NCBI RefSeq assembly: GCF_000799165.1
Contig: NZ_JUGF01000002.1
Span: 1,364,001-1,428,000 of the forward strand
Direction of reading: 5' to 3'
Source of the DNA: Methylotenera versatilis 7
Lineage (GTDB): Bacteria; Pseudomonadota; Gammaproteobacteria; Burkholderiales; Methylophilaceae
Length of the DNA: 64,000 nt
The translations under genes were made by a program, and so were the position numbers. Within the stretch, counting starts at the first letter, position 1. Each line of letters starts with the position of its first letter. Below, piece after piece: positions 26,939 to 36,098 of this stretch. The notes under the pieces are model-generated. The model had not been told where the DNA came from. It saw only the letters and a list, made by a program, of their open reading frames with translations, and did no database searches.

Positions 26939-28753
26939 ATGAAACAATCTCTAGTAGAAGTGACCGAACGTATTATTGAACGCAGTCGACCAACTCGCAC
27001 TGCTTACCTGCATCGTGTCGATGAGATTCTGAAGCGTGAAAAAGGTGCCGACAGACTGGGCTGTGCTAACGTAGCACACGCTGTTGCTGCTCTGCCAGCT
27101 AGTGATAAGTTCAAAATCGTGGTTGAAAAAGCGCCGCATATTGGCATTGTCACAGCCTACAACGAGATGCTTTCAGCGCATCAGCCTTATGTGAACTACC
27201 CGGATATTCTGCGCGATGAAGCGCATAAATGTGGCGCGACCGTACAAGTGGCGGGTGGTGTGCCTGCTATGTGTGATGGCATTACGCAAGGCGAGCCAGG
27301 CATGGAGTTGTCGCTATTCAGTCGCGATAATATTGCCATGGGCACTGCGATTGCGCTTTCGCATGATGTGTTCGATGCCGCTTTGTTGCTGGGCGTTTGC
27401 GATAAAATCGTGCCGGGCTTGTTGATTGGCGCACTGCATTTTGGACATTTACCGTGCGTATTTGTGCCTGCAGGTCCAATGAGTACGGGCTTGGATAACA
27501 CATCAAAATCTAAAGTGCGTGAAAAATATGCACAAGGTATTGTGGGGCGCGAAGAGTTATTTTCTTCAGAATCTGCCGCTTATCATGGTGCTGGTACCTG
27601 CACGTTTTATGGTACGGCTAATAGCAACCAAATGTTGTTAGAGGCGATGGGTTTACACGTACCAGGCGCGGCGTTTATTCACCCGCATGATGGTCTGCGT
27701 GAAGATTTAACCCGCGAAGCAGTTAGATTGGTATTGAATAACACACGTAAAGATAACTTTATTCCAATTGGTAAGTTGGTAGATGAACACGTGATCGTAA
27801 ATGCGATGGTAGCTTTGTTGGCAACCGGCGGCTCAACTAACCATCTTATTCACTGGGTAGCTGTAGCGCGTGCTGCAGGCATTATTATCGACTGGACAGA
27901 TTTTCATTATCTTGCAAAAGGTACGCCGTTATTGGCGAGCGTTTACCCTAATGGCAAAGCGGATGTTAATGAGTTTCAAAATGCTGGTGGCCCTGGTTTT
28001 GTGATACGCGAGCTGATTGACGGCGGTTACATGTACCCAGATGTATATACCGTAGCTAGAGGCGGTTTGCGCGAATTTGGCAAAAAACCTGTTAAAGAAG
28101 ATGGCACGTTGGTCTGGAAAGATTATCCAGCCGAGAGTGGCGATGAAACAGTTGTCAGAACTGCTGCGCATCCCTTTAACGAATCAGGTGGCTTACGCTT
28201 GTTAAAAGGTAATTTAGGCCGTAGCGTCATTAAAATTTCTGCCGTGCCAGAAGATCGACATATCATTGAAGCGCCAGCGATTGTGTTTGATGCACAAGAG
28301 GAATTATTGGCCGCGTTCGATCGCGGAGAACTTGAGCGTGATTTTGTAGCGGTAGTGCGTTTTCAAGGACCTAAAGCCAACGGTATGCCAGAATTACACA
28401 AATTAACACCACCATTAGCCGTGTTGCAAAACAAAGGCTTTATGGTTGCAATCGTGACGGATGGCCGCATGAGCGGTGCATCGGGTAAGATTCCTGCTGC
28501 GATTCATTTAAGCCCGGAAGCAAGTGCAGGCGGTGCAATTGCCAAAATTCGCACTGGCGATATCATACGTTTAAATGCAAGTGTAGGTACGCTGAATGTA
28601 TTGGTGGACGAAGATACTTGGGCAGAGCGTGAAGTGGAGGAATTATCTGATGCTAAACGCAACAATAATTCGCATGGTATTGGGCGTGAGTTGTTTGGTG
28701 GGATGCGGAAAAATGTATTATCCGCCGAAGAAGGCGCAATCACCTGGCTATAA
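26939..28753 (+). CDS. edd: Phosphogluconate dehydratase (Entner-Doudoroff)
   Basis: Dehydrates 6-phosphogluconate to 2-keto-3-deoxy-6-phosphogluconate. The 604-residue IlvD/Edd family protein has the iron-sulfur cysteines in [26 protein letters not shown] and [16 protein letters not shown], plus [17 protein letters not shown] near the C-terminus, all of which mark Edd rather than the amino-acid enzyme IlvD. eda follows 190 bp downstream. In methylotrophs of the ribulose monophosphate type this pathway can cleave hexose phosphate; that link is inference. Confidence 0.96.
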   Translation: MKQSLVEVTERIIERSRPTRTAYLHRVDEILKREKGADRLGCANVAHAVAALPASDKFKIVVEKAPHIGIVTAYNEMLSAHQPYVNYPDILRDEAHKCGATVQVAGGVPAMCDGITQGEPGMELSLFSRDNIAMGTAIALSHDVFDAALLLGVCDKIVPGLLIGALHFGHLPCVFVPAGPMSTGLDNTSKSKVREKYAQGIVGREELFSSESAAYHGAGTCTFYGTANSNQMLLEAMGLHVPGAAFIHPHDGLREDLTREAVRLVLNNTRKDNFIPIGKLVDEHVIVNAMVALLATGGSTNHLIHWVAVARAAGIIIDWTDFHYLAKGTPLLASVYPNGKADVNEFQNAGGPGFVIRELIDGGYMYPDVYTVARGGLREFGKKPVKEDGTLVWKDYPAESGDETVVRTAAHPFNESGGLRLLKGNLGRSVIKISAVPEDRHIIEAPAIVFDAQEELLAAFDRGELERDFVAVVRFQGPKANGMPELHKLTPPLAVLQNKGFMVAIVTDGRMSGASGKIPAAIHLSPEASAGGAIAKIRTGDIIRLNASVGTLNVLVDEDTWAEREVEELSDAKRNNNSHGIGRELFGGMRKNVLSAEEGAITWL

Positions 28754-28844
28754 ACTTTGCAAATCGACTGATGTTGCAATCACTTGCCCTACTATCGTAC
28801 TGTCTGCGCTCATGTGTCTTGCTTTCAGCCGATTATCAAAGTTT
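28752..28844. repeat. Palindromic repeat element E2 between edd and eda
   Basis: Arms AAACTTTG (28752-28759) and CAAAGTTT (28837-28844), with a further AATCG/CGATT pair inside. The core TTGCAATCACT, then TACTATCGTACTGTCTGCGC (28790-28809), is shared with the element at 42482-42560, which carries about 14 extra bases in the middle. Together these are a dispersed repeat family. Confidence 0.7.
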
Positions 28845-28880
28845 AGGCTGTTGATATCGCTAAGAACTACTTAATCTATC

Positions 28881-28900
28881 ACTCCCGCGCAGGCGGGAAT
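28881..28900. repeat. dRS3-like 20-mer
   Basis: ACTCCC-GCGCAGGC-GGGAAT differs by one base from the neisserial dRS3 pattern ATTCCC-N8-GGGAAT. The CCCGC/GCGGG stem is also a small hairpin. Single copy in this window, 45 bp before eda. Confidence 0.5.
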
Positions 28901-28944
28901 CCATTTTAAAGTTTAAATATTCATTTTTTTAACTAGGTAACAAT

Positions 28945-29574
28945 ATGATTAATACATTAGATTTAGCAAAAGAAGGTCCAGTAATCCCCGTTATCGTGAT
29001 TAACAAAGTAGAAGATGCCGTACCAATGGCAGAAGCTTTGCTGGCGGGTGGTATTCGCGTATTGGAAGTGACATTGCGTTCATCTTGCGCACTGCAAGCG
29101 ATGGAACAGATTGCGAAACACGTACCAGATGCAATTTTAGGTTCAGGCACTGTGCGTAACTTAAAAGATGCGCAGGCCTCATTAGATGCAGGCTGTAAAT
29201 TTGCGGTTAGCCCAGGCTACACAACAGAATTAGGTCAATTTTCGCGCAAAATTGGTTTGCCATTATTGCCAGGCGTTTCAACTGGTTCAGAAATCATGAC
29301 AGCTAACGCAGATGATTATTTTTTCTTAAAACTATTCCCAGCAGTTGCAGTGGGCGGTGTTAACTTGTTAAAAGGTTTTGCTGGTCCTTTTGGCGATGTG
29401 AAATTTTGTCCAACTGGCGGTGTTACAGTTGATTCTGCACCACAGTTTCTAAGCTTGCCTAATGTGGTGGTTTGTGGCGGTACATGGTTAACGCCAGCAG
29501 ATGCAGTTGCGCGTAAAGACTGGGCGCATATTACCAAATTAGCTAAAGAGGCTAGTGCAATTAAACCTGCATAA
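28945..29574 (+). CDS. eda: KDPG/KHG aldolase
   Basis: Class I aldolase cleaving 2-keto-3-deoxy-6-phosphogluconate into pyruvate and glyceraldehyde 3-phosphate. 209 residues, usual length. Catalytic E41 in EVTLRS and Schiff-base K129 in FFLKLFPA correspond to E45 and K133 of the E. coli enzyme; GSGTV and CPTGGV phosphate-binding loops are also present. Separated from edd by 190 bp holding two repeat elements, so the pair may not be co-transcribed uniformly. A strong terminator follows. Confidence 0.97.
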   Translation: MINTLDLAKEGPVIPVIVINKVEDAVPMAEALLAGGIRVLEVTLRSSCALQAMEQIAKHVPDAILGSGTVRNLKDAQASLDAGCKFAVSPGYTTELGQFSRKIGLPLLPGVSTGSEIMTANADDYFFLKLFPAVAVGGVNLLKGFAGPFGDVKFCPTGGVTVDSAPQFLSLPNVVVCGGTWLTPADAVARKDWAHITKLAKEASAIKPA

Positions 29575-29595
29575 GTGAATGGTTGCGTTAAAATT

Positions 29596-29626
29596 AGGGT
29601 TTGTGTTTTAACACAAACCCTTTTTT
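29596..29626 (+). terminator. Intrinsic terminator after eda
   Basis: GGGTTTGTG...CACAAACCC stem (29597-29620) followed directly by TTTTTT, 22 bp past the eda stop. Confidence 0.92.
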
Positions 29627-29704
29627 ATTGAGCGTAGATTTTATCGAGCTTAAGTTTTATTAAGCCTGAGTTGATTGATTTTGAAATTGAAGTGAGGAAG
29701 TTTT

Positions 29705-30379
29705 TTGCACTCGTTAACTAAAACCTTGGATTTAAAAAAATATAAAGCAATCGTGTTCGATTGTGATGGCGTGATTCTGGATTCGAATGTTGTGAAAACT
29801 GAAGCTTACTTTCGCACCGCTAAAAATTTAGGTGCAACAGATGAGCAAGCACAAGCGCTGGTAGATTATCACGTTAAATTAGGTGGTATTTCGCGTTATC
29901 ACAAGTTTGATTGGTATTTGCGCGAAGTATTAAAGCAAGCTGTCACAGACGAAGCAATTCAAGTTTTATTGGATGAGTTTAGCCGCGAGTTAGAAGAAGG
30001 TTTAATGCATTGCACCATTGCCGATGGCTTGCAAGAGTTACGTGATGCCACAGCAGGTATTAAATGGATGATACTTTCTGGTGGCGATCAACAAGAAATT
30101 CGCGACTTATTTGCCAAACGTAAGCTTGCCGATTTATTTGACGGCGGCTTGTTTGGCAGCCCAGATAATAAAGATGCAGTTCTGGCGCGTGAAAAAGCCA
30201 GCGGTAATTTGCAGCTGCCCGCATTATTTATTGGTGACAGCAAATACGATCATGAGGCATCCACAAATGCAGGACTGGATTTTATTTTTGTCAGTGATTG
30301 GACAGAGGTGCCTGACTGGCAGGATTTCTGTCGTGAAAACCACATTTGTGTAGAACCCAATATAAGGTCACTGTATTAA
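29705..30379 (+). CDS. HAD-family phosphatase
   Basis: 224 residues, haloacid dehalogenase superfamily. TTG start with AGGAAG upstream. Motif I is FDCDGVILDS (nucleophile D19, acid D21), motif II LSGGD, motif III around DNKDAV, motif IV GDSKYD. The C1 helical cap suggests a small phosphorylated substrate such as a sugar phosphate. The stop overlaps the ATG of the next kinase-like gene (TAATG), so the two are coupled and probably serve the same glycan pathway. The substrate is not recognisable. Confidence 0.85.
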   Translation: MHSLTKTLDLKKYKAIVFDCDGVILDSNVVKTEAYFRTAKNLGATDEQAQALVDYHVKLGGISRYHKFDWYLREVLKQAVTDEAIQVLLDEFSRELEEGLMHCTIADGLQELRDATAGIKWMILSGGDQQEIRDLFAKRKLADLFDGGLFGSPDNKDAVLAREKASGNLQLPALFIGDSKYDHEASTNAGLDFIFVSDWTEVPDWQDFCRENHICVEPNIRSLY

Positions 30380-31074
30380 TGTTTCTTTATTTCCAGCAAT
30401 TTTATTTTAAGAGCCAACCGTTATCAAAAGTAATGTTTGATGATATGTGCATGCAGGGTAAAGTTATTGAACAGGATGAGCGTGGCATAAAAGTAATCGA
30501 ATTACCAAATGGTGACATGTTAAAAGTTTTTAGAGTTAGACACTTATTGAGCGGCACTCAGTTATATACGCATGCAAGACGCTTTTGCCGAAATGCACGG
30601 CGATTAAAAAGTATAAATATTCCGACAGTAGAGGTTAAAAAGTTATTTTACTTCAAAGATAATCGACATGCTGCTGTTTTATATTCGCCCCTTGTTGGCA
30701 TGACGTTAAAGGAATACGTGCATAAAGGCGGTGTCGACATCGAATATTTAGCACAAAAACTTGGTACGTTTATAGCTACGCTACATTTAAAAGGTGTACA
30801 TTTTCATTCCTTACACACTGGTAATGTAGTGATTACACCGCAAGGTGAAGTGGGTCTTATTGATATATCAGACATGAGCATTTATCCTTGGCCACTATTA
30901 TGTAATACCCGTGTTAGAAGTTTTAAGCGCCTTTGCCGTTATACAGATGAGATTGAAATGCTGGGTGCAGAGTTTTGGCAATCGCTACAGAAGCATTATT
31001 TCAAGCACAGTTTATGTAGCCCTTGGTGTAAAGATAAAATTGAACAGGCTAATAAGAAGCTGATTGTTTTTTAG
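30379..31074 (+). CDS. Kinase-fold LPS protein (InaA-like) with Ser at the catalytic Asp position
   Basis: 231 residues from the ATG embedded in TAATG. The fold matches the LPS/InaA kinase group: K49 region MLKVFRVRH, helix FIATLHLKG, then the catalytic loop HFHSLHTGNVV, where S144 replaces the usual Asp, and LIDISDM with D162 and D165 as metal-site candidates. Similar loops with RSLH occur in proteins sometimes called toluene-tolerance-like, as I recall. It may be a pseudokinase or use another base. Lies between a HAD phosphatase and a GT4 glycosyltransferase, so a role in the outer core is likely. Confidence 0.82.
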   Translation: MFLYFQQFYFKSQPLSKVMFDDMCMQGKVIEQDERGIKVIELPNGDMLKVFRVRHLLSGTQLYTHARRFCRNARRLKSINIPTVEVKKLFYFKDNRHAAVLYSPLVGMTLKEYVHKGGVDIEYLAQKLGTFIATLHLKGVHFHSLHTGNVVITPQGEVGLIDISDMSIYPWPLLCNTRVRSFKRLCRYTDEIEMLGAEFWQSLQKHYFKHSLCSPWCKDKIEQANKKLIVF

Positions 31075-31081
31075 AAGATAT

Positions 31082-32224
31082 ATGATGCAAAACCAGACTC
31101 AGCAATGGGTGATACAAATCTGTCATAGTTACTACCCACCGTTTTTAGACTGCGCTAGGCAATACGCAGTTTTATTTAAAGACTCACCCTACAAAGTGCT
31201 GACCGTTTATTTAACGGGCGAAGCCAATGTGGGAACTGAGCAAGGTAGTGCATCAGATAAAGTCGTTTTTTTAGGCTATAAAAGTAGCCAAGTAAGGGGC
31301 TTAAAGTTAGGCGCTATTCACAAAATTAAACAACTCAATCAAAGTTACACATTTAAATTTTGTATCGCACATCGTGTAAAGCCGACCTACGTAGCGTTAT
31401 TGGCTACTAATTTACCGGTAATTAGCGTGCACCACAACTACAATGATTACAGCAGTTGGTCAAGAAGAATCATTGTCAACTTTTTTAAATCGCGTTTACT
31501 CATGTTGGGCGTTTCTAATAGTGTGCGCAATGACTTGAGGCGCGATTTAAGGGGATGGGAGGCTGAGAAAATTCAGACGCTCTATAATCGTATCGATGTA
31601 TTTACGACACAGCTTTCTATGTTATCCAAAACTGAAGCTAGAAAAGCACTGAATTTACCACAATCCGCATGGATAGTAGGTAGCGTGGGTAGGTTGCATC
31701 ATGACAAGGACCATGCCACACTGATTCGTGGTTTTGAAAAGTCGCTGTTGCAATTGCCAAAGAATAGCTTGTTAGTGATTGTCGGTAAGGGTCCTTTAGA
31801 GGAAAGTTTAAAACGATTAGTGGCTAATCTTAAGTTGGAATCCAATGTGATTTTTACAGGTAATCTCCCTGATGCGAAACGCTATTTTAAAGCGTTTGAT
31901 GTGTTTGCATTAACATCAGATCATGAGCCGTTTGGAATGGTATTGTTAGAGGCCATGGTTGCAGAACTACCTATTATTTGTAGTGATTGCGGTGGCGGGG
32001 CCGAGGTAGTGAAGAATATAGGGCAATTGTTTTCGCTAGGAAACTCAGATGAGTTGGCGACACAGTTAGTCAATACGTATCAAGTAGATGTGCAAAACCA
32101 TCATCAAAAACAGAGCTGGCAAGACTCAAATATGCAAATTGAATTAAATCGTTACTTTTCAGATGAAGCTGCAAAAGGTTATTTTTGGTGCTTACCTTTT
32201 GTTAAGCAGTGCATATCCAATTAA
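31082..32224 (+). CDS. GT4 family glycosyltransferase
   Basis: Retaining GT-B glycosyltransferase of 380 residues from ATG 31082 (a second ATG follows directly). Visible motifs are SVHHNYNDYSSW-like acceptor region, the donor-side start VGSVGRLHHDKDHATLI, and EX7E in HEPFGMVLLEAMVAELP. It follows the kinase-like gene by 7 bp and is convergent with the OpgB-like gene 16 bp away, without an obvious terminator between. Probably extends the LPS outer core or an O-antigen unit; the sugar is unknown. Confidence 0.88.
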   Translation: MMQNQTQQWVIQICHSYYPPFLDCARQYAVLFKDSPYKVLTVYLTGEANVGTEQGSASDKVVFLGYKSSQVRGLKLGAIHKIKQLNQSYTFKFCIAHRVKPTYVALLATNLPVISVHHNYNDYSSWSRRIIVNFFKSRLLMLGVSNSVRNDLRRDLRGWEAEKIQTLYNRIDVFTTQLSMLSKTEARKALNLPQSAWIVGSVGRLHHDKDHATLIRGFEKSLLQLPKNSLLVIVGKGPLEESLKRLVANLKLESNVIFTGNLPDAKRYFKAFDVFALTSDHEPFGMVLLEAMVAELPIICSDCGGGAEVVKNIGQLFSLGNSDELATQLVNTYQVDVQNHHQKQSWQDSNMQIELNRYFSDEAAKGYFWCLPFVKQCISN

Positions 32225-32240
32225 GACTATATAAAATTCA

Positions 32241-33773
32241 TTATTTTCCAACCTGAGGTTGCCAGAACTCTAAATATTGTGCAGATGATTTAGTAGCGTA
32301 TTTATTCAGTAACTCAAATCTCGCTTTATTATCGGGGATTGCTAGCTGACTAAAGCCAGAAATACCCAAGCCGATTTTCCCACCTTCAACCGTTAAGTTA
32401 ATGCTATCTAATATTGTAGGTAGATGATCTACATGTGTGATTTCATCTCTGTTTTTAATAAGTTTGGTATTTTTTATGATGTAATTATTAAATACAAAGC
32501 GTTCGTTTGCTTTCTGTAGTTTTTTTGTCACTGGGTTGGTCATTACAAGATGATCGCCCATAATGACAACAGTAGTATTTTCTAGGTAGCCTTTTTTATC
32601 CATATAATGGACAAGATCAGCCAGCAAAGTGGAAGTACATCTTACAATATCTTTAAACTCTATTGCGCCGCTGGCTGTACATGTTTTGGAGTAGCTACCA
32701 TCAGGCATATGTGTGTCTAAGGTAAGTAAGGTCACATTGTAGAGGGAGCCTTTTTGCTCTAATAAGTCAATTTTATGCTTAGCATAATTGAGTAAATCAT
32801 CATCAAAAACTCCCCAATGATTTTGAGGCAATTTAGGATCTAATATTTTGGAGAGTTCATCTCGTCCCCAGATTTCATCATAGCCATGATCAGAGAAGAA
32901 TTTGCCTTTCCCAGCAAATGAAAGAGCTGCGCCCCCAATAAAAACATTGGTGTAATCGTGTTTTTTTAAAATATCCCCTAGACAGTCTATATTTGGTAAA
33001 AATTGGCTGGTGAGTTCAGTAGCACTATTTTTTCGACGATCTCCGCCACCAAATACAGGTCGAAGTGGAATGCCGCATTGTGTAGAAACAATGCCAGCCA
33101 TTGTCCAGCTAGTACCAGTGATTTGGCGTTGCTTTAAAAAGCTAACTCCTCCTAATGTGTGGGCCGATATATTTTTAAGCAGGTCTTCATTAAATATTTT
33201 TTTGTTATCGTAAGTGGACTCCAATGATTCTACATATATCAATACTAGGTTCTTAGGTTTATTAGCAATTATCTTTGTTTGCGAAGGCGCTTTATAATAT
33301 TGAGCATAAAAATCTAAGCTATTTGGCGACATGGAGTCAACAAAATAAGAAAATGCTGAAAAGTGAAATAGAGCATATACGAAAGCAGTTGTTAATAAAT
33401 AATATTGCTTAGGCAAAAAAATCAGTTTTTTACTCAACTTGTGCTGAGATAATAATTGCACAAGGCTTACTTTTATCGTGGTATATAGTTTTTTGATTGT
33501 GTTAAAACAGTCTGCATTAAAAAGCATTGCAATAATCGTGAGAATTAGTGGTAGTAAAAGACTTTTGTTGTAAAAAGTTCTGATAATCGATTGGTCCGCC
33601 GTAAGTAGGCCTTCGCTGCCAAACTCTAGATGATATAAAATTTGGTCAATTGAAACCTCACCAAACTCTTGACGCAACCAGATAACAAAACAAAATATAA
33701 AGAATGCGAGAAAATAAACAACAAATTTAGTGATTATTGGAATAAATTTTATTTGAGATAAGCGATAAAGCAT
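32241..33773 (-). CDS. Membrane phosphoglycerol transferase-like protein (OpgB/LtaS superfamily)
   Basis: 510 residues. Three N-terminal membrane helices (about 11-32, 70-86, 123-145) anchor a periplasmic alkaline-phosphatase-superfamily domain. Metal and nucleophile positions are suggested by VESLEST, GTSWTMAGIVSTQCG (nucleophile Thr or Ser), TLDTHMPDG and MGDHL. The organisation is that of phosphoglycerol transferase I (OpgB) acting on periplasmic glucans, but phosphoethanolamine or glycerol-phosphate transfer to LPS is equally possible in this context. Noticeably more AT-rich than the surrounding housekeeping genes, as is waaL. Confidence 0.82.
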   Translation of the reverse strand: MLYRLSQIKFIPIITKFVVYFLAFFIFCFVIWLRQEFGEVSIDQILYHLEFGSEGLLTADQSIIRTFYNKSLLLPLILTIIAMLFNADCFNTIKKLYTTIKVSLVQLLSQHKLSKKLIFLPKQYYLLTTAFVYALFHFSAFSYFVDSMSPNSLDFYAQYYKAPSQTKIIANKPKNLVLIYVESLESTYDNKKIFNEDLLKNISAHTLGGVSFLKQRQITGTSWTMAGIVSTQCGIPLRPVFGGGDRRKNSATELTSQFLPNIDCLGDILKKHDYTNVFIGGAALSFAGKGKFFSDHGYDEIWGRDELSKILDPKLPQNHWGVFDDDLLNYAKHKIDLLEQKGSLYNVTLLTLDTHMPDGSYSKTCTASGAIEFKDIVRCTSTLLADLVHYMDKKGYLENTTVVIMGDHLVMTNPVTKKLQKANERFVFNNYIIKNTKLIKNRDEITHVDHLPTILDSINLTVEGGKIGLGISGFSQLAIPDNKARFELLNKYATKSSAQYLEFWQPQVGK

Positions 33774-33821
33774 GAGTTAAACCTGAACGAAATGAGTCTG
33801 ATGATTGTAAGTTTGATGATT

Positions 33822-35051
33822 CTAATGATCAGTATGCAATGGTGTGAGTAAATCTTTTCTTATGAAGTATAAAAAACCTAGGATAAATGTTAATGGGTAA
33901 ATATTCGTGCTACTAAAAAATGGAAAGTTTAATCCATTCAGTACGATGAGAATAGTGAGTATCACTAGATTCAGCGTTGATAGGTCGCGATAAGCAGTAT
34001 AGTTTTTTCTCATACTAAGTAATTTTTGATATAAAAGATAATACATATAAAGCGTTAGTACTAAACCAATTAGCCCTGATATGTATAGCATTTCTAGAAT
34101 AAGATTATGCGGCGATCTGAAGTCTTGAATGTGATGATATCTTGAGACTTTTTTGAAGTCTTCATAAAAACTTTTCAGCCCATTTCCAACTATCCAATTC
34201 TTTGGTGCAACAGTTTTTTGTAATTGCCATGTGTCTTGCCAAATAGTTACACGTTCTTCTGTGGTGATGTTTTGTGCTAGCTCTTTGAACCTGGAAGAGT
34301 AGTTGAAAATATTGAAGCTTACCAAAAGCGCCTGTATCGCAATAAAAATCACGATAAATTTAATCCAGTTTTGCTTATTAAAATAAGTAAATATAAAAAA
34401 TAAACTTATCAGTAAGCCAATCCATACTGGTCTGGATGATGTGTAAAGAATAATTGCAGATAAAGGAATGCTGATTAATAGATAGATATAACGATATTGA
34501 GCGCTTGAACTGAAAAAGTAATAAAGTGCTACACAAAAGCCAATTGCACTGTAGAGCGCTAAGAAATGTGGATTGCTTGTTGTGCCATAAATGCCTTGAT
34601 AAGGGCCAATTTGAAAGTAGATGGTAATAATTTGCACTATAACGTAAACAAAAAGTATAAATGCACTTAGTTTTTTAGTGATGTTTTTAATCTGCGGTAT
34701 TTTAAATTCCGCTAATATCATTAAAGAGATTAATAAGCCGTAAGCGTAAAGTATGTTCCTCGCATAATTTTTAAAGCGAAATTCACCAGTGGCAAGGTAA
34801 TTTAGTGTTAAAAAAACAATAGGAATTAGTGAAAGTTTAGCGGCTGACTTAATAAAAACAAAGTTTCTTTCTGAAAGTTGCCAAGCCAAAAAAATCAGTG
34901 ATATGTAAAAATTTATTTTTAATAATCGATTGCTGACATCTTCAAATTTGAACATTAATGCAAATACGATGACTGCCAAGATTGTAAAAATAAATCCGAG
35001 TAGAATATTTCTTCTATGATGACTGAAAAGAGTTGAAAAGCACAGGGTCAT
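33822..35051 (-). CDS. waaL: O-antigen ligase (WaaL family)
   Basis: Polytopic inner-membrane protein of 409 residues with 10-12 helices and a Wzy_C-type periplasmic loop (about 255-330). Conserved elements are SSRPVWIGLLIS, the loop arginine region and SPHNLILEMLYISGLIG, whose His is typical of the ligase site. It would transfer undecaprenyl-linked O-antigen to the LPS core. Its ATG overlaps the waaF stop by 4 bp. AT-rich with many A/T-ending codons, suggesting horizontal exchange, common for this gene. A polymerase (Wzy) role is the alternative. Confidence 0.85.
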   Translation of the reverse strand: MTLCFSTLFSHHRRNILLGFIFTILAVIVFALMFKFEDVSNRLLKINFYISLIFLAWQLSERNFVFIKSAAKLSLIPIVFLTLNYLATGEFRFKNYARNILYAYGLLISLMILAEFKIPQIKNITKKLSAFILFVYVIVQIITIYFQIGPYQGIYGTTSNPHFLALYSAIGFCVALYYFFSSSAQYRYIYLLISIPLSAIILYTSSRPVWIGLLISLFFIFTYFNKQNWIKFIVIFIAIQALLVSFNIFNYSSRFKELAQNITTEERVTIWQDTWQLQKTVAPKNWIVGNGLKSFYEDFKKVSRYHHIQDFRSPHNLILEMLYISGLIGLVLTLYMYYLLYQKLLSMRKNYTAYRDLSTLNLVILTILIVLNGLNFPFFSSTNIYPLTFILGFLYFIRKDLLTPLHTDH

Positions 35052-36079
35052 TTTAATTGCCTAATGATATTGGTTGGATTTATTTTGATTAAGCAGGCAA
35101 GTTTTTTGCTATCATCTGAGAATTTACACGTTCTTTGAAAGCAAGGGCTGCATGATAAGCTCAAATATTCAATCACTGCTTTTTCACTCATCGGTGGTGT
35201 GTGGTACGGGTTGGATGAGCCAAAAATGGCAACCAGCTTTTTATCTAAAGCCGCTGCCACGTGCATCAAGCCAGAATCATTGCTGACAACGGTGTCGCAT
35301 AACGACATTAAATCAATCGCTTCGCCTAATTTTGTTTTGCCGCCAAAGTCTACACAGCGATTTTGTGTTAACTGATTAATCTGATTGGTGACTGGAATGT
35401 CTTTATCTGAACCAAATAGCCACACTTGCCAGCCCTTTTTAATCGCATCATTAGCCACTTCTGCATAATATTCCGTTGGCCAGCGTTTGGCTTCGCCGTA
35501 TTCTGCACCCGGGCATAAGCCCAGTATTTTATCTTGACTTGATTGAATGCCAAGTTTAGCCAGTGTTACAAAAGCGGTTTGCGCGTCGGTGATCAATTGC
35601 GGATTTGGAATATTTTTTGGTAAAGCTTCGTTCGCGTTTAAACCCAAAAACACAAAGCGCTCAACGGTTTTCTTCAAAGTCGTTTTATCTAGTGGGCGAA
35701 TATCATTAATCAAGCCATAACGCATCTCGCCTAAAAAACTGGTGCGTTTTTTAATGCCAGCAGCCCAAGGCAGTAGTGCAGATTTAAATGAGTTGGTGAG
35801 GATGATTGCTTGGGTGTAACCGGCTTGCTTCAAGCTCCTGCCAAATGTTATTCGTTGCCAAAAAGCCAATTCGCCATGCTTAAATGGTAAGGCTATTTTC
35901 CCGCTGACTTCTGGCATACGCTCTAGCAGAGGTAATGTCCATGCCGGTGCGGCAACGTCAATGATGCAATTTGGCCGATTAGCTTTAAGTGTTTTAAACA
36001 AGCTTTGGGCTAAGACCATATCGCCTACCCAAGCTGGGCCTAGTACTAGTATTTTCTCAGGTTTTTTTGGGGCAGACAT
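35048..36079 (-). CDS. waaF: LPS heptosyltransferase II (WaaF)
   Basis: GT9 enzyme adding the second heptose to the inner core. 343 residues: KILVLGPAWVGDMVLAQSLF at the N-terminus (GD motif), ILTNSFKSALLPWAAGI, LGLCPGAEYGEAKRWP, and SNDSGLMHVAAALDKKLVAIFGSS, all diagnostic of WaaF. The closing block LSCSPCFQRTCKF with cysteines is also typical. Overlaps waaL by 4 bp; hldE lies 19 bp upstream. Part of the operon hldD-gmhA-hldE-waaF-waaL. Confidence 0.96.
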   Translation of the reverse strand: MSAPKKPEKILVLGPAWVGDMVLAQSLFKTLKANRPNCIIDVAAPAWTLPLLERMPEVSGKIALPFKHGELAFWQRITFGRSLKQAGYTQAIILTNSFKSALLPWAAGIKKRTSFLGEMRYGLINDIRPLDKTTLKKTVERFVFLGLNANEALPKNIPNPQLITDAQTAFVTLAKLGIQSSQDKILGLCPGAEYGEAKRWPTEYYAEVANDAIKKGWQVWLFGSDKDIPVTNQINQLTQNRCVDFGGKTKLGEAIDLMSLCDTVVSNDSGLMHVAAALDKKLVAIFGSSNPYHTPPMSEKAVIEYLSLSCSPCFQRTCKFSDDSKKLACLIKINPTNIIRQLK

Positions 36080-36098
36080 TTGCGAATGAATGACTAGC

